Assembly (NCBI GenBank): GCA_965205785.1
Contig: OZ242188.1
Span: 1,612,001-1,676,000 of the forward strand
Length of the DNA stretch: 64,000 bases
Direction: 5' to 3'
DNA from: BJGV01 sp965205785
GTDB lineage: Bacteria; Pseudomonadota; Gammaproteobacteria; Burkholderiales; Nitrosomonadaceae
In this document: positions 54,125 through 63,639 of the stretch, in pieces
Layout of the letters: each line of letters opens with the position of its first letter
Position numbering within the stretch: position 1 is the first letter of the stretch
Made by a program: the position numbers and the translations under genes
Notes under the pieces: model-generated
Told to the model about the DNA's origin: nothing
The model's database searches: none
What the model saw: only the letters and a program-made list of their open reading frames with translations

Positions 54125-55492
54125 TTAAATGGAGATCAGCCTATTGATATCGTTGTATATTGCAAAAGCCATCAAAGTAAACAACATCATCATTCCCATC
54201 TGTTGTCCAATTTTCATAGCCCTTTCAGAAAGCGGACTACCCTTAATGATTTCAACGACATAATACATCAAATGCCCGCCATCTAATAAGGGGATTGGAA
54301 GTAAATTTAATACTCCCAAACTAATACTTATGAGTGCAAGGAAACCTAGATAAGATGCAACCCCCATCTGTGCTGATTTACCTGCATAATCAGCAATTGT
54401 GATGGGCCCACTTACATTTTTTAATGATACTTCTCCCATCACCATTTTCCATAGCATTTGTAACGTAAATATTGATGTTTCCCAAGTTTTATTTATTGCT
54501 TTTTCCATAGCAGTGCTTGCTGGGTAGCTAACCTCAACTAATAAATCTTTAATTTTTGAGTGGTCAATCTTAGGTCCAATACCAACCTTACCAATTTGTC
54601 TGCCATTCCTAGTAGTTAGTTCTGGAATGACTCTTACACTAACTATAGTATCGTTACGTTGTATTTTCATTACTAATAGATTTCCAGGATTATTTTGTAT
54701 TTGTTGTACAAGGTCCTTCCATTGCACTATTTCTTTTTCATTTACAGATAGAATTTCATCATTGATAAGCAGGCCAGCACGGTCACCTATACCGTTTGGA
54801 ACTACTTGAGCAATTACTGGTTTAATTTTTGGTTGGTAAACATTTAGGCCAATTTTCTTTAGAAAATCAGCGTCAAGGTCATTAGCATTTAATTCATTAA
54901 AGTTTAATTTCCTCAATGTAACTTTATTGTCAAGGCTAAGCGTCTCCACAGTTAATGCAGGAGTTCTTTCTATTGCTTTAGACAGAAGTACCCAACGAGC
55001 ATCCTGCCAGGTAGTTACGAGCTCATCTCCAATTTTTACTAAAGTTTCGCCTGCCTCAAAATTGGCTATTGCGGCTGGTGAATCTGGGGTAACTTGTCCG
55101 AGTGTTGGCTTCATGCCACTAACTCCGTACATGAATAGAAACCAATAGAGCAGGATGGCAAGTAAAAAGTTTGCAATTGGTCCTGCGGATACGATAGCAA
55201 AACGACGTGAAACTGTCATACGACTAAATGATCGTGGTAAATCTTCGGGAGCAACTTTACCTTCTCGTTCGTCCAACATCTTTACATAGCCACCAATCGG
55301 GAAAGCTGCTATTACCCATTCAGTCTTATCTCTTCCCCAATATTTTCTAATTAATGGCCGTCCAAATCCTACCGAAAATCGTAATACTTTTACATTACAT
55401 AAACGTGCTACTAAATAGTGGCCAAACTCATGGAACACTATTAATAGGCCTAAGGCAAAGATGAAAGCAATTATTGTAAGAAAGATTGTCAT
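54125..55492 (-). CDS. rseP: Site-2 protease RseP
   Basis: An intramembrane zinc protease that cuts anti-sigma factor RseA and leftover signal peptides. The zinc motif HEFGH lies at 21-25 in the first helix. Two PDZ domains occupy about 115-310, and the second zinc ligand region LLPIPLLDGGHLMYY is near 400. The 455 residues match the family at 450. bamA follows after 3 bases, so both are likely in one transcript. Confidence 0.95.
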   Translation of the reverse strand: MTIFLTIIAFIFALGLLIVFHEFGHYLVARLCNVKVLRFSVGFGRPLIRKYWGRDKTEWVIAAFPIGGYVKMLDEREGKVAPEDLPRSFSRMTVSRRFAIVSAGPIANFLLAILLYWFLFMYGVSGMKPTLGQVTPDSPAAIANFEAGETLVKIGDELVTTWQDARWVLLSKAIERTPALTVETLSLDNKVTLRKLNFNELNANDLDADFLKKIGLNVYQPKIKPVIAQVVPNGIGDRAGLLINDEILSVNEKEIVQWKDLVQQIQNNPGNLLVMKIQRNDTIVSVRVIPELTTRNGRQIGKVGIGPKIDHSKIKDLLVEVSYPASTAMEKAINKTWETSIFTLQMLWKMVMGEVSLKNVSGPITIADYAGKSAQMGVASYLGFLALISISLGVLNLLPIPLLDGGHLMYYVVEIIKGSPLSERAMKIGQQMGMMMLFTLMAFAIYNDINRLISI

Positions 55493-55727
55493 ACGGGTTC
55501 TATAATCTAGACTCGTTTAGTGTGATAAAGTTTATTAACAAAATAAATAATTTAATTTCATTCATATCATAGCCTGGATCGGCAAATTGAAGATTAGGGA
55601 AATCAATAAAATTAGGTCAAAATGTTATCCGGTAGGTTGTAATTCTAAAATTTATAGTAGTTTTGTTGATATAACTGATGCATATGTAGCATTGTGTAAT
55701 AATGTTAGACAGTTGTATCTCTATAGC

Positions 55728-56921
55728 TTAAGAATCTATTCTTTCTGAATTAAGCAATTCATAGGCAGCTTCGCGTGCCAGACTGTCAGCTGTCAGTACA
55801 TCTTCTAGTGTAAAGATATCTTTAGGGGTGATTACCTGCATTACTTGTTCAATCATTGATGGAATTGCTGTAAATGGTATTAATGATTTTAAGAATGACT
55901 CTACTGCCACTTCATTTGCTGCGTTAAGTATTGCTGGGGAGCTGCCGCCAGAGGAAAGAGCTTTATAGGCCAGTCCCAGGCAAGGAAATTTTGAGAAATC
56001 TGGTGCCTCAAAATCCAATTGTGCAACTTTAAAAATATCAAGAGGCGTTACGCCACATTCGACCCTCTCTGGATATGCTAAGGCGTGAGCAATTGGGGTG
56101 CGCATGTCTGGATTTCCTAGCTGTGCTAATACAGAGCCATCAACATATTCAACCATAGAGTGAATTACGCTTTGTGGGTGGATCACTACTTGGATCTGTT
56201 CGGGTGTAGCATCAAATAACCAACGCGCCTCAATTAGTTCTAGGCCCTTATTCATCATAGTGGCAGAATCTACAGATATTTTTTGGCCCATTACCCAATT
56301 AGGATGATTGCATGCTTGTTCTGGCGTCACATGCTTCATATCAACTAGTGATGTTTGTCGGAATGGTCCACCAGAAGCTGTTAATAAGATTCTTCGTACA
56401 CCGACTTTCGTATGGTCTCCAGTAAATTCTCTAGGTAATGACTGAAAAATAGCATTGTGTTCACTATCAATTGGTAGCAAAGTAGCATGGTTTTCTTTGA
56501 CTACATTCATAAATATATGTCCTGCCATTACAAGAGTTTCTTTATTAGCAAGAAGAACATACTTTCCTGAAAGGGCAGCAGCAAAAGTAGGACGTATTCC
56601 CGCAGCACCAACGATTGCTGCCATTACAATATCTACTTCGGGTAACGATGCAACTTTCTCAAGTGACTCAACTCCACATAAGACTTCAGTGCTAATTCCT
56701 GCTGTGCAAACCTCTTTTCTTAAATTTTCTGCACTGGTAGGATCTAGCATTACTGCATAACGAGGAGTGAAGACACGACATTGTTCGAGCATTTTATCAG
56801 TGCTTTTATTGGCAGTAAGTGCCATTACTTGAAATCTATTAGGGTGGCGTGCAACTACATCAAGTGTACTAACCCCGACACTTCCGGTAGAACCTAGAAT
56901 GGTAATATTTCGAACAGCCAT
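55728..56921 (-). CDS. dxr: 1-deoxy-D-xylulose 5-phosphate reductoisomerase
   Basis: The first committed enzyme of the MEP isoprenoid route. The NADPH-binding GSTGSVGVSTLDVV lies at residues 10-23; LLANKETLVMAG, the substrate segment PIDSEHNAIFQ and the flexible loop around GQKISVDSATMMNKGLE are intact. The 397 residues match E. coli at 398. It is 4 bases downstream of cdsA and 235 bases upstream of rseP; nothing clear was seen in that gap. Confidence 0.96.
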   Translation of the reverse strand: MAVRNITILGSTGSVGVSTLDVVARHPNRFQVMALTANKSTDKMLEQCRVFTPRYAVMLDPTSAENLRKEVCTAGISTEVLCGVESLEKVASLPEVDIVMAAIVGAAGIRPTFAAALSGKYVLLANKETLVMAGHIFMNVVKENHATLLPIDSEHNAIFQSLPREFTGDHTKVGVRRILLTASGGPFRQTSLVDMKHVTPEQACNHPNWVMGQKISVDSATMMNKGLELIEARWLFDATPEQIQVVIHPQSVIHSMVEYVDGSVLAQLGNPDMRTPIAHALAYPERVECGVTPLDIFKVAQLDFEAPDFSKFPCLGLAYKALSSGGSSPAILNAANEVAVESFLKSLIPFTAIPSMIEQVMQVITPKDIFTLEDVLTADSLAREAAYELLNSERIDS

Positions 56922-56925
56922 AAAT

Positions 56926-57741
56926 TCATATGGTAAAAAGGAGGACTACAAAAATAGCTACAGGTAGTGTAGAAGTAAGTGCATCAATACGGTCAAGTAT
57001 ACCACCGTGTCCGGGTAGAATATTACCACTATTCTTAACTCCTGCCTGCCGTTTCATCAAAGACTCAAATAAGTCTCCTAAGATACCCAATACAACAAGT
57101 ACCAATAACAAAGGAATTAATAACATAATTTGAGTTTTATCTGCTACTAAATAACTCCAATGCAATGCATAGATAAAGACAGCTGTTAATGCTCCTGCAA
57201 CACCTTCCCAAGTTTTTCCTGGACTTATTGAAGGTGCGAGCTTGTGTTTGCCAAATTTTCGTCCAGTAAAATATGCTGCAGTATCCGAAATCCAAATAGC
57301 TACCATGAAGCCTAATAAAAGAAGAGGGTCTATAGCTCGAAGTTGATATAAGGCAAGGCAAGTAGGTAACAGTAGTAACCAGCCTATCAATGCAAGTAGA
57401 GCAGGATTTTTTATCGTGCAATTAAATTTTAAGAAATAAGGTACAACAAGTAACCAGAATCCTAGTGTCACAGCGTACACCCAGATAAATTGGGTGGTAT
57501 AAGGATTAATTATAATAACTCTACTTAAAATAAATAATAATTCACCTCCAATTAATGCTGTAAATATAAGGTAAGAAATAGAACCAGGCAAAGAGAATTT
57601 AGATAATTTACTCCACTCCCATGAACCAATTACGGTTATTGCAAGAAGTAGCGTCATCCAGAAAACTGGAGATAAATAAAATAGTCCTACTAAAAAAAGG
57701 AGTAAAAGACCTGTAGCAGTAAGAATACGGGCTTTGAGCAT
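56926..57741 (-). CDS. cdsA: Phosphatidate cytidylyltransferase
   Basis: Makes CDP-diacylglycerol for phospholipid synthesis. It is a membrane protein with about seven to eight helices. The C-terminal signature is present: SPGKTWEGVAGALTA, then GDLFESLMKRQAGVKNSG and HGGILDRIDAL. The 271 residues are normal. It lies in the conserved uppS-cdsA-dxr order. Confidence 0.95.
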   Translation of the reverse strand: MLKARILTATGLLLLFLVGLFYLSPVFWMTLLLAITVIGSWEWSKLSKFSLPGSISYLIFTALIGGELLFILSRVIIINPYTTQFIWVYAVTLGFWLLVVPYFLKFNCTIKNPALLALIGWLLLLPTCLALYQLRAIDPLLLLGFMVAIWISDTAAYFTGRKFGKHKLAPSISPGKTWEGVAGALTAVFIYALHWSYLVADKTQIMLLIPLLLVLVVLGILGDLFESLMKRQAGVKNSGNILPGHGGILDRIDALTSTLPVAIFVVLLFTI

Positions 57742-57821
57742 GAAGATTAGGGAATCAGTGTAAAACTATACAAATTTGATGATGCAGAAAAGTTATAGTA
57801 TTTTTTTAGGCCATATCTTTT

Positions 57822-58595
57822 TTACTTTGTTGTGATAGATTCCGATTTTTGAAGTTGCTCACTCGTTCTGCCAAAACGTCGCTCTCGTTGCTGGTAGGAT
57901 TGAATTGCAAGATCAAGTGAGCTAGCATTAAAGTCTGGCCATAAAATATCAGTAAAATAAAGTTCAGTATAAGCTAGATGCCATAATAGAAAATTACTGA
58001 TACGTTGCTCGCCTCCCGTACGTATGAATAGATCTGGCTCTGGTGCATAGCTCATGGCAAAATGCTGGGATAGATCTTCTTCCTTAAAGCTGCTAATTAG
58101 TTCTGGATGTTGCGCTAACATCTTATGTGTAGCCTGCATAATGTCCCAGCGACCTCCATAATTTGCTGCAATGGTAAGTGTTAAGCTAGTATTGGCAGCA
58201 GTTATTTCTTCGCCATTACGGATAAATTCAATTATCTTAGGTTCAAATTTTGTCAAATCTCCGATTACCTTGAAACGAATACCATTTTCATGCAACTTAA
58301 TTATTTCTTGTTCAAGAACCGTAATGAAAAGCTGCATCAAAAATGAAATTTCTTCAGTTGGCCTACGCCAGTTCTCACTACTAAAAGCAAACAATGTCAA
58401 ATACTTAATCCCGCGCTCAATACAAGCCTTAATAGCTGTACGTACGGTCTCTACCCCACGCTTGTGGCCAGCTACTCGTGGCAATAAGCGCTCCTTTGCC
58501 CAACGGCCATTACCATCCATAATAATAGCGACATGTCGGGGTGTTATGTCAGTTTCTGGAATCTCTCGAGTTGAACTGGTGGGATACATAGGCAA
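57822..58595 (-). CDS. uppS: Undecaprenyl diphosphate synthase
   Basis: A cis-prenyltransferase that makes the C55 lipid carrier for peptidoglycan and other envelope polymers. The substrate motif IIMDGNGRWAK has the catalytic aspartate D27; LTLFAFSSENWRRP and the terminal RTGGEQRISNFLLW are typical. The 257 residues are standard. Its presence with murJ, amgK and murU shows that cell wall synthesis is retained. Confidence 0.96.
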   Translation of the reverse strand: MPMYPTSSTREIPETDITPRHVAIIMDGNGRWAKERLLPRVAGHKRGVETVRTAIKACIERGIKYLTLFAFSSENWRRPTEEISFLMQLFITVLEQEIIKLHENGIRFKVIGDLTKFEPKIIEFIRNGEEITAANTSLTLTIAANYGGRWDIMQATHKMLAQHPELISSFKEEDLSQHFAMSYAPEPDLFIRTGGEQRISNFLLWHLAYTELYFTDILWPDFNASSLDLAIQSYQQRERRFGRTSEQLQKSESITTK

Positions 58596-58617
58596 AATTA
58601 CATTTAGATTAGCTCAA

Positions 58618-59175
58618 TTAAACAGCCATCAATTCGACTTCTTTAGCCTGCAAGATTTTATCTATTTCAGAAATATGATAATCGGTAAGCTTCTGAATCT
58701 CATCCTGGCCATGACGCTCATCATCTTCTGCAATTTTCTTTTCTTTAAGTATATTTTTTAGATGACCATTAGCCTCACGCCGGATATTTCGCATAGATAC
58801 CTTCGCATCTTCTGCTTCCTGTTTGACTACTTTTGTGAGATCACGACGACGTTCCTCTGTAAGAGCTGGCATAGGAACACGTATTATTTCACCGACAGTT
58901 ACAGGATTTAAACCTAGGTCTGAATCACGAATTGTTTTTTCAATTTGATTAATTAGATTCTTTTCCCATGGTGTAATACTAATTGTACGTGCATCAGCTA
59001 GATTTACATTTGCGACCTGGCTAATTGGTACAGGTGAGCCGTAATAGTCCACAGTAACATGGTCAAGAATACCTGTATGAGCACGCCCAGTTCGTATTTT
59101 ACCAAAACTAACTTTTAGTGCTTCAAAACTTTTTTGCATTTTTTGTTCGGCTGATTTTTTTATATCGATGATCAT
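58618..59175 (-). CDS. frr: Ribosome recycling factor
   Basis: Splits post-termination ribosomes with EF-G. From ATG 59175 the protein has 185 residues, as in E. coli. The N-terminus reads MIIDIKKSAEQKMQKSFEAL, and the conserved RTGRAH, ISITPWEKN and VPMPALTEERRRDL follow. A TTG two codons earlier is less likely. It lies between pyrH and uppS as usual. Confidence 0.95.
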   Translation of the reverse strand: MIIDIKKSAEQKMQKSFEALKVSFGKIRTGRAHTGILDHVTVDYYGSPVPISQVANVNLADARTISITPWEKNLINQIEKTIRDSDLGLNPVTVGEIIRVPMPALTEERRRDLTKVVKQEAEDAKVSMRNIRREANGHLKNILKEKKIAEDDERHGQDEIQKLTDYHISEIDKILQAKEVELMAV

Positions 59176-59239
59176 AGACAATAATTTAAAATAAAGAATA
59201 ATATCTACACTAATTTAGTGAAAGAAAGAATATGTTAAT

Positions 59240-59950
59240 TCAGACTTGAATTAGTGTGCCTTCATTGTTTCCTTCTACTACTCGTTTTAGTGCTCCGGTT
59301 TTAAAAATACTGAAAACATTAAGAGGCAGTTTTTGATCGCGACACAAGGTTAATGCTGTAGCGTCCATTACCTTTAAATTTTTATTAATGGCCTCATCAA
59401 ACGACAAGTTCTGATACCGCTTAGCATCAGGTACTATTTTGGGGTCGCTTGAATACACACCATCAACTTTAGTTCCCTTAAGAACTATATCTACATTCAT
59501 TTCTAAGCCACGTAATGCAGCAGCAGTGTCAGTAGTAAAAAAAGGGTTGCCTGTACCAGCAGCAAAGATAACAACTTTACCTTCCTCAAGATAACGTATT
59601 GCCTTTCCACGAATATAAGGTTCTACAACCTGATCAATACGTAGTGCTGATTGCACCCGACTTTCCAACTTTTTGTGCCTCATTGCATCCTGTAGAGCCA
59701 AGGCATTCATAACCGTTGCTAGCATTCCCATATAGTCTGCAGTTGTACGGTCTATTTGGTCGCTCTCTGATGTTGTCATTCCGCGGAAAATGTTTCCACC
59801 ACCAATCACAATTGCTACTTCAACATTACATTTTACAACTTCAGAAATTTCTGAAACAACATGTTCTATCACAGTACGATTGATACCGTAATTATCATCT
59901 CCCATTAGTGCTTCCCCAGAAAGCTTTAATAGGATACGTTTAAAGGCCAT
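59240..59950 (-). CDS. pyrH: Uridylate kinase
   Basis: Phosphorylates UMP to UDP; an amino-acid-kinase-fold hexamer that is specific to bacteria. The N-terminus MAFKRILLKLSGEALMG, the VIGGGNIFRG loop and the VVIFAAGTGNPFFTTDTAAA segment are diagnostic. The 236 residues are standard. It sits between tsf and frr. Confidence 0.96.
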   Translation of the reverse strand: MAFKRILLKLSGEALMGDDNYGINRTVIEHVVSEISEVVKCNVEVAIVIGGGNIFRGMTTSESDQIDRTTADYMGMLATVMNALALQDAMRHKKLESRVQSALRIDQVVEPYIRGKAIRYLEEGKVVIFAAGTGNPFFTTDTAAALRGLEMNVDIVLKGTKVDGVYSSDPKIVPDAKRYQNLSFDEAINKNLKVMDATALTLCRDQKLPLNVFSIFKTGALKRVVEGNNEGTLIQV

Positions 59951-59983
59951 AATCGTTATGCATGAGTGTTAAAAATAGTTTAA

Positions 59984-60889
59984 CTATGTTGTTGGCGAAC
60001 TGTTCTCTTTTGCCTGGTTAATTTGCGACATTACTTCCGTAGCAAAGTCACAAGATTTTTTTTCTAGACCTTCACCTACTCTAAACATTGTGAAGCCGTT
60101 TACTGTAGCAGACTTAGTAATAAGCAGTTTTTCAATTGTTTGGTCAGTATCTTTGACAAAAGGTTGGCCTAATAGTGTTATTTCAGCTAGATATTTAGCT
60201 ATACGCCCATCTACCATTTTAGTGACTATCTCTTTAGGTTTTTCACTTTCTGCAGCTTGTGCTATGTAGATTTGACGCTCACGCTCCAATAAATCTGCCG
60301 AGACTTGTTCCTTTGAAACACATATTGGCTTACTTGCGGCAATATGCATAGCTAAATCTTTGCCTAGTGCTTCGTCATTACTTGTGTAATCAACTATTAC
60401 GCCAATTTTTCCACCATGTGAATATGAGGATAGGTGTCCCTGTGTAGTATGACGAACACAGCGCCTAATACTAATATTCTCGCCAAGTTTCATAATTAAG
60501 GCTTTACGTAATTCTTCTATATTTTTGCCATTTTGCGTATCAGCTTTTGACAGTGTTTCTACATCTGTCAAATTTTGGTTTGAAACCAATTGTGCTAAAT
60601 TCTTGGCAAAATTAATAAAGTCTTCATTCTTGGCTACAAAGTCAGTCTCACAATTAACTTCAACCATAGAGCCGCTTTTTCTGTCAGGAGCAATTTCTAT
60701 TCCTATTGTTCCTTCTGCTGCAATACGGTTAGCAGCTCTGTTAGCTTTTGAGCCACTTTTTATACGTAATAAATCCTCTGCTTCTTTTATATTTCCATTA
60801 GTTTCTATCAAAGCTTTTTTACATTCCATCATACCGAGCCCGGTAAGATCACGTAATTCTTTTACTATATTCGCGGTAATATCCGCCAT
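59984..60889 (-). CDS. tsf: Elongation factor Ts
   Basis: Nucleotide exchange factor for EF-Tu. From the ATG at 60889 (MADITANIVKELRDLTGLGM), with a GGAG site 5 bases upstream, the length is 301. The TDFVAKN motif of the core domain is near residue 80. A longer in-frame extension upstream has no support. It follows rpsB after a 123-base gap with an attenuator-like hairpin. Confidence 0.96.
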   Translation of the reverse strand: MADITANIVKELRDLTGLGMMECKKALIETNGNIKEAEDLLRIKSGSKANRAANRIAAEGTIGIEIAPDRKSGSMVEVNCETDFVAKNEDFINFAKNLAQLVSNQNLTDVETLSKADTQNGKNIEELRKALIMKLGENISIRRCVRHTTQGHLSSYSHGGKIGVIVDYTSNDEALGKDLAMHIAASKPICVSKEQVSADLLERERQIYIAQAAESEKPKEIVTKMVDGRIAKYLAEITLLGQPFVKDTDQTIEKLLITKSATVNGFTMFRVGEGLEKKSCDFATEVMSQINQAKENSSPTT

Positions 60890-60972
60890 ATTTTCTCCAA
60901 AAACTGATTCGGTTAATAATTTGATATATACTTTTATATTTCTTTTGCAAGTTTTTGTTATTAATGAGTTAA

Positions 60973-60996
60973 AAAGGAATAGTCCTATCATCCTTT
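60973..60996 (-). terminator. Attenuator-like hairpin between rpsB and tsf
   Basis: Read on the minus strand, AAAGGA and TCCTTT (60991-60996 and 60973-60978) form six pairs around an inner ATA-TAT stem and lead into a short U-run, CCTTTTT. Its place 17 bases after the rpsB stop fits partial termination, which would make more S2 transcript than tsf transcript. Confidence 0.5.
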
Positions 60997-61012
60997 ATAA
61001 ATTATTTTCAGG

Positions 61013-61765
61013 TTATTCGGCTGGTTTCTCTGCCATCATTGCTTCATCCATTTCTACAAACTCATTTTTGACTGTTTCATGAACAATCTGGCTACGTCCT
61101 TCTAGAATTGCGTCAGCTACACCCCGTGCGTAGAGGCGTATTGCTTGGCTAGAATCATCGTTACCAGGAATAACATAACTCACTTTGTCAGGATTATGAT
61201 TTGTATCCACGACGCCAACTATTGGGATGCCTAGTTTGTTAGCCTCTGTAATTGCACCTTTTTGATAGCCGACATCAATTACAAACATAGCATCTGGTAT
61301 TCCTTTCATATCTTTAATTCCACCCAAACTACGGTTGAGTTTTTCTAAATCACGTTGAATATCAAGTGCCTCTTTCTTGGAAAGTTTCTCAAAAGTTCCA
61401 TCTTGAGTCATTGTTTCCATATCTTGAAGACGTTTAATGGATTGCTTAATTGTCTTGAAATTCGTCAACATTCCACCCAACCAACGCTGGTCTACATATG
61501 GAGACCCACAACGGATTGCTTCCTCGCGGACAATATCTCGAGCTTGACGTTTAGTACCAACAAATAGAATGACGCCCTTATTCGTAGAAAGCTGACGCAC
61601 ATATTTCATTGCGTCTTGATACATAACAAGGGTTTTTTCAAGATTGATAATGTGAATCTTATTACGGTGCCCAAAAATATATTGAGCCATCTTGGGATCC
61701 CAGAAGCGGGTTTGGTGTCCAAAATGGACGCCAGCCTCTAGCATTTGTCGCATAGTTACAGCCAT
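61013..61765 (-). CDS. rpsB: 30S ribosomal protein S2
   Basis: A 30S subunit protein. The N-terminus MAVTMRQMLEAGVHFGHQTR and the GTKRQARDIVREEA, YVDQRWLGGMLTNF and IPIVGVVDTNHNPD segments are diagnostic. The 250 residues are standard. A strong TAGGAG site precedes the ATG. It has a structured leader and its own promoter, as in other proteobacteria. Confidence 0.97.
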   Translation of the reverse strand: MAVTMRQMLEAGVHFGHQTRFWDPKMAQYIFGHRNKIHIINLEKTLVMYQDAMKYVRQLSTNKGVILFVGTKRQARDIVREEAIRCGSPYVDQRWLGGMLTNFKTIKQSIKRLQDMETMTQDGTFEKLSKKEALDIQRDLEKLNRSLGGIKDMKGIPDAMFVIDVGYQKGAITEANKLGIPIVGVVDTNHNPDKVSYVIPGNDDSSQAIRLYARGVADAILEGRSQIVHETVKNEFVEMDEAMMAEKPAE

Positions 61766-61880
61766 AAATTTCTCCTATAGGGTTGGGCCTCAACCCGCCT
61801 AGTCACTCTTTGAGGAGCACCCTTGGATTGGCGGGTATGTGTATTTAACTTGGCGATACTTTGCAATAAAGCCAACTTAT
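61766..61880 (-). ncRNA. rpsB 5' leader with alternative stems
   Basis: The minus-strand leader between the promoter and rpsB can form a 6-pair stem CCCGCC with GGCGGG (61830-61835 with 61794-61799) closing a 30-base loop, or a 6-pair hairpin GGGTTG with CAACCC (61791-61796 with 61780-61785) next to the ribosome binding site. Both use the same bases at 61794-61796, so they exclude each other. A third stem, TTGGC/GCCAA, lies further upstream at 61850-61875. S2 autoregulation through the leader is known in E. coli; that this leader does the same is inference. Confidence 0.5.
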
Positions 61881-61886
61881 ATAAAT

Positions 61887-61916
61887 ATTATAGCATTTAT
61901 ACTGAGGTTCACTCAA
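61887..61916 (-). promoter_or_regulatory. Probable promoter of rpsB-tsf
   Basis: On the minus strand TATAAT (61892-61887) is a perfect -10, with TTGAGT (61916-61911) as a four-of-six -35 at an 18-base spacing. A transcript starting near 61880 would carry the structured leader described separately. Confidence 0.55.
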
Positions 61917-62058
61917 GGTAGAATAAGTTGTTATTTCATTATTTTATATGAATAAATTAGTTTATAGTGAAGTAAAAAATAAGTGTTCCTATATTTTATT
62001 TTAAGAGCAAGTCTTCAGAAGGCTATATACAAAAAAATGCAAGATCTTATGAGGAAAA

Positions 62059-63252
62059 ATGGTGGAATCCTATGACCTGGTAATCGTTGGCGGAGGTATC
62101 CATGGGGCAGGAGTAGCACAGGCGGCTTCAGCAAAAGGGATGTCGGTGATGGTGCTTGAACAAACAGGAATTGCAAGTGGAACTTCCAGTCGCTCAAGTA
62201 AGCTCATTCATGGCGGGCTAAGATATCTTGAGAGTGGAGAGTTTTCTTTAGTACGTGAATGTTTGCAAGAGAGAGCCCTACTGCTAAAACTTGCACCTCA
62301 TCTGGTTAAGCTTAGACATTTTTATATTCCTGTCTATCGGAATACAACTAGGCGTCCATGGTTACTAAGTATTGGTTTAAGTTTGTATGCGCTTCAAGGC
62401 GGCTTGCATCCAGAAACACGGTTTAAACGTGTGTCACAAAAAGACTGGAATAATCTTGACGGACTTGAGACTGCTGAGCTAGAAGCAGTATTTCAGTACA
62501 ATGATGCTCAGACTGATGATGCGGCATTAACTCGTGCAGTTATGCGGTCTGCGCAACAGATGGGAGCACAGGTCAAAATACCTGCAGTGTTTGTTAGTGC
62601 CCAGTTAGACCAGCCGAAAAAGTACACAAATACTATTGAGTATTGTCATAACGGGAAGACTGAGATCTGTACAGCAAAAGTAATAGTAAATGCGGCGGGT
62701 CCTTGGGTGCAGCAAATACTAAGTCGAATTTCACCAACTCCATCAAAACTTAAGATTGACTTAGTGCAAGGAACACACATAGTTGTGTCCGGCATGTTAA
62801 CTAAAGGCATTTATTACGTAGAGGCACATGATAAACGGGTTGTATTTATAATGCCTTGGCAAGGTAATACCCTGGTGGGCACTACAGAAATTCCCTTTCA
62901 AGGTGACCCTGCAGATGTTAAGCCACTTTCTCATGAAAAATCCTATCTGATGGAAACACTCTTAAGATATTTTCCAAAATATAGTTTGGATCAGGAAATT
63001 TTGTCATCAATGGCAGGTTTACGTGTACTTCCTTCAGGTGAAAACCAGAATTTGAGCGGAGTAAACTCTATTAGTTCACGCTCTCGAGAGACAATTTTAT
63101 ATACTGGGGAGCAGGACAATTTATCTTTGCTTTCTATATATGGTGGTAAAGTGACAACTTATCGTCTTACAGCAGAGCGAGTAATGACGCGATTATCTAA
63201 GATATTGCCAGTACGTAAGGTTATCGCGGATACTCGTAATTTAAAGCTTTAA
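62059..63252 (+). CDS. GlpD-like FAD-dependent glycerol-3-phosphate dehydrogenase, short form
   Basis: An FAD oxidoreductase of the DAO superfamily. It starts MVESYDLVIVGGGIHGAGVA, with the dinucleotide motif at residues 9-18, then the GlpD signature SSRSSKLIHGGLRYLESGEF. Near the C-terminus IYGGKVTTYRLTAERV is the usual FAD-closing segment. At 397 residues it lacks the C-terminal DAO_C domain of E. coli GlpD (501 residues), though the end is clean and the core complete. It probably feeds electrons from glycerol 3-phosphate to quinone. GAGGA precedes the ATG. Its stop overlaps that of the convergent SirB2-family gene. Confidence 0.82.
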   Translation: MVESYDLVIVGGGIHGAGVAQAASAKGMSVMVLEQTGIASGTSSRSSKLIHGGLRYLESGEFSLVRECLQERALLLKLAPHLVKLRHFYIPVYRNTTRRPWLLSIGLSLYALQGGLHPETRFKRVSQKDWNNLDGLETAELEAVFQYNDAQTDDAALTRAVMRSAQQMGAQVKIPAVFVSAQLDQPKKYTNTIEYCHNGKTEICTAKVIVNAAGPWVQQILSRISPTPSKLKIDLVQGTHIVVSGMLTKGIYYVEAHDKRVVFIMPWQGNTLVGTTEIPFQGDPADVKPLSHEKSYLMETLLRYFPKYSLDQEILSSMAGLRVLPSGENQNLSGVNSISSRSRETILYTGEQDNLSLLSIYGGKVTTYRLTAERVMTRLSKILPVRKVIADTRNLKL

Positions 63253-63629
63253 AAAATAAGTGTAGGGCTTTTAGTAAGAGCAACCAGTACTATATAGAAA
63301 AACACAATTTGAGCTAAGACCCATGAGGTAATTTTAATTCTTCGTGTTTTTCCAAACCGTAAAGCTATCATTCCAAAGAATATATAAAGTAATAAACCTC
63401 CAGTTTTCGCACTAAGCCATATATGAAACCCCGGATATTGCTGGATCATAGTAACTAATGCGATAGCACTTACCAACAGTATAGTATCAATTACGTGAGG
63501 AAGGATTTTTACCCAGCGTCGCTTCAGCAGAGGAGAGTCTCGTATCATCCATATTCCACGCAGACTAAATAGAATATAACTTGCTATTATGCTAATAATG
63601 TGAATTATTTTTATTGCAGCAAAGCTCAT
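63249..63629 (-). CDS. SirB2-family membrane protein
   Basis: A 126-residue protein with four hydrophobic segments, starting MSFAAIKIIHIISIIASYIL and followed by FSLRG, RRWVKILPHVIDT and GKTRRIK, the pattern of the SirB2 family. No biochemical role is established. The ATG at 63629 has AAGG upstream and begins 10 bases after the preceding gene ends; a longer start would overlap that gene. The stop codon overlaps that of the convergent glpD-like gene. Confidence 0.78.
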   Translation of the reverse strand: MSFAAIKIIHIISIIASYILFSLRGIWMIRDSPLLKRRWVKILPHVIDTILLVSAIALVTMIQQYPGFHIWLSAKTGGLLLYIFFGMIALRFGKTRRIKITSWVLAQIVFFYIVLVALTKSPTLIF

Positions 63630-63639
63630 ATTTTCAACC

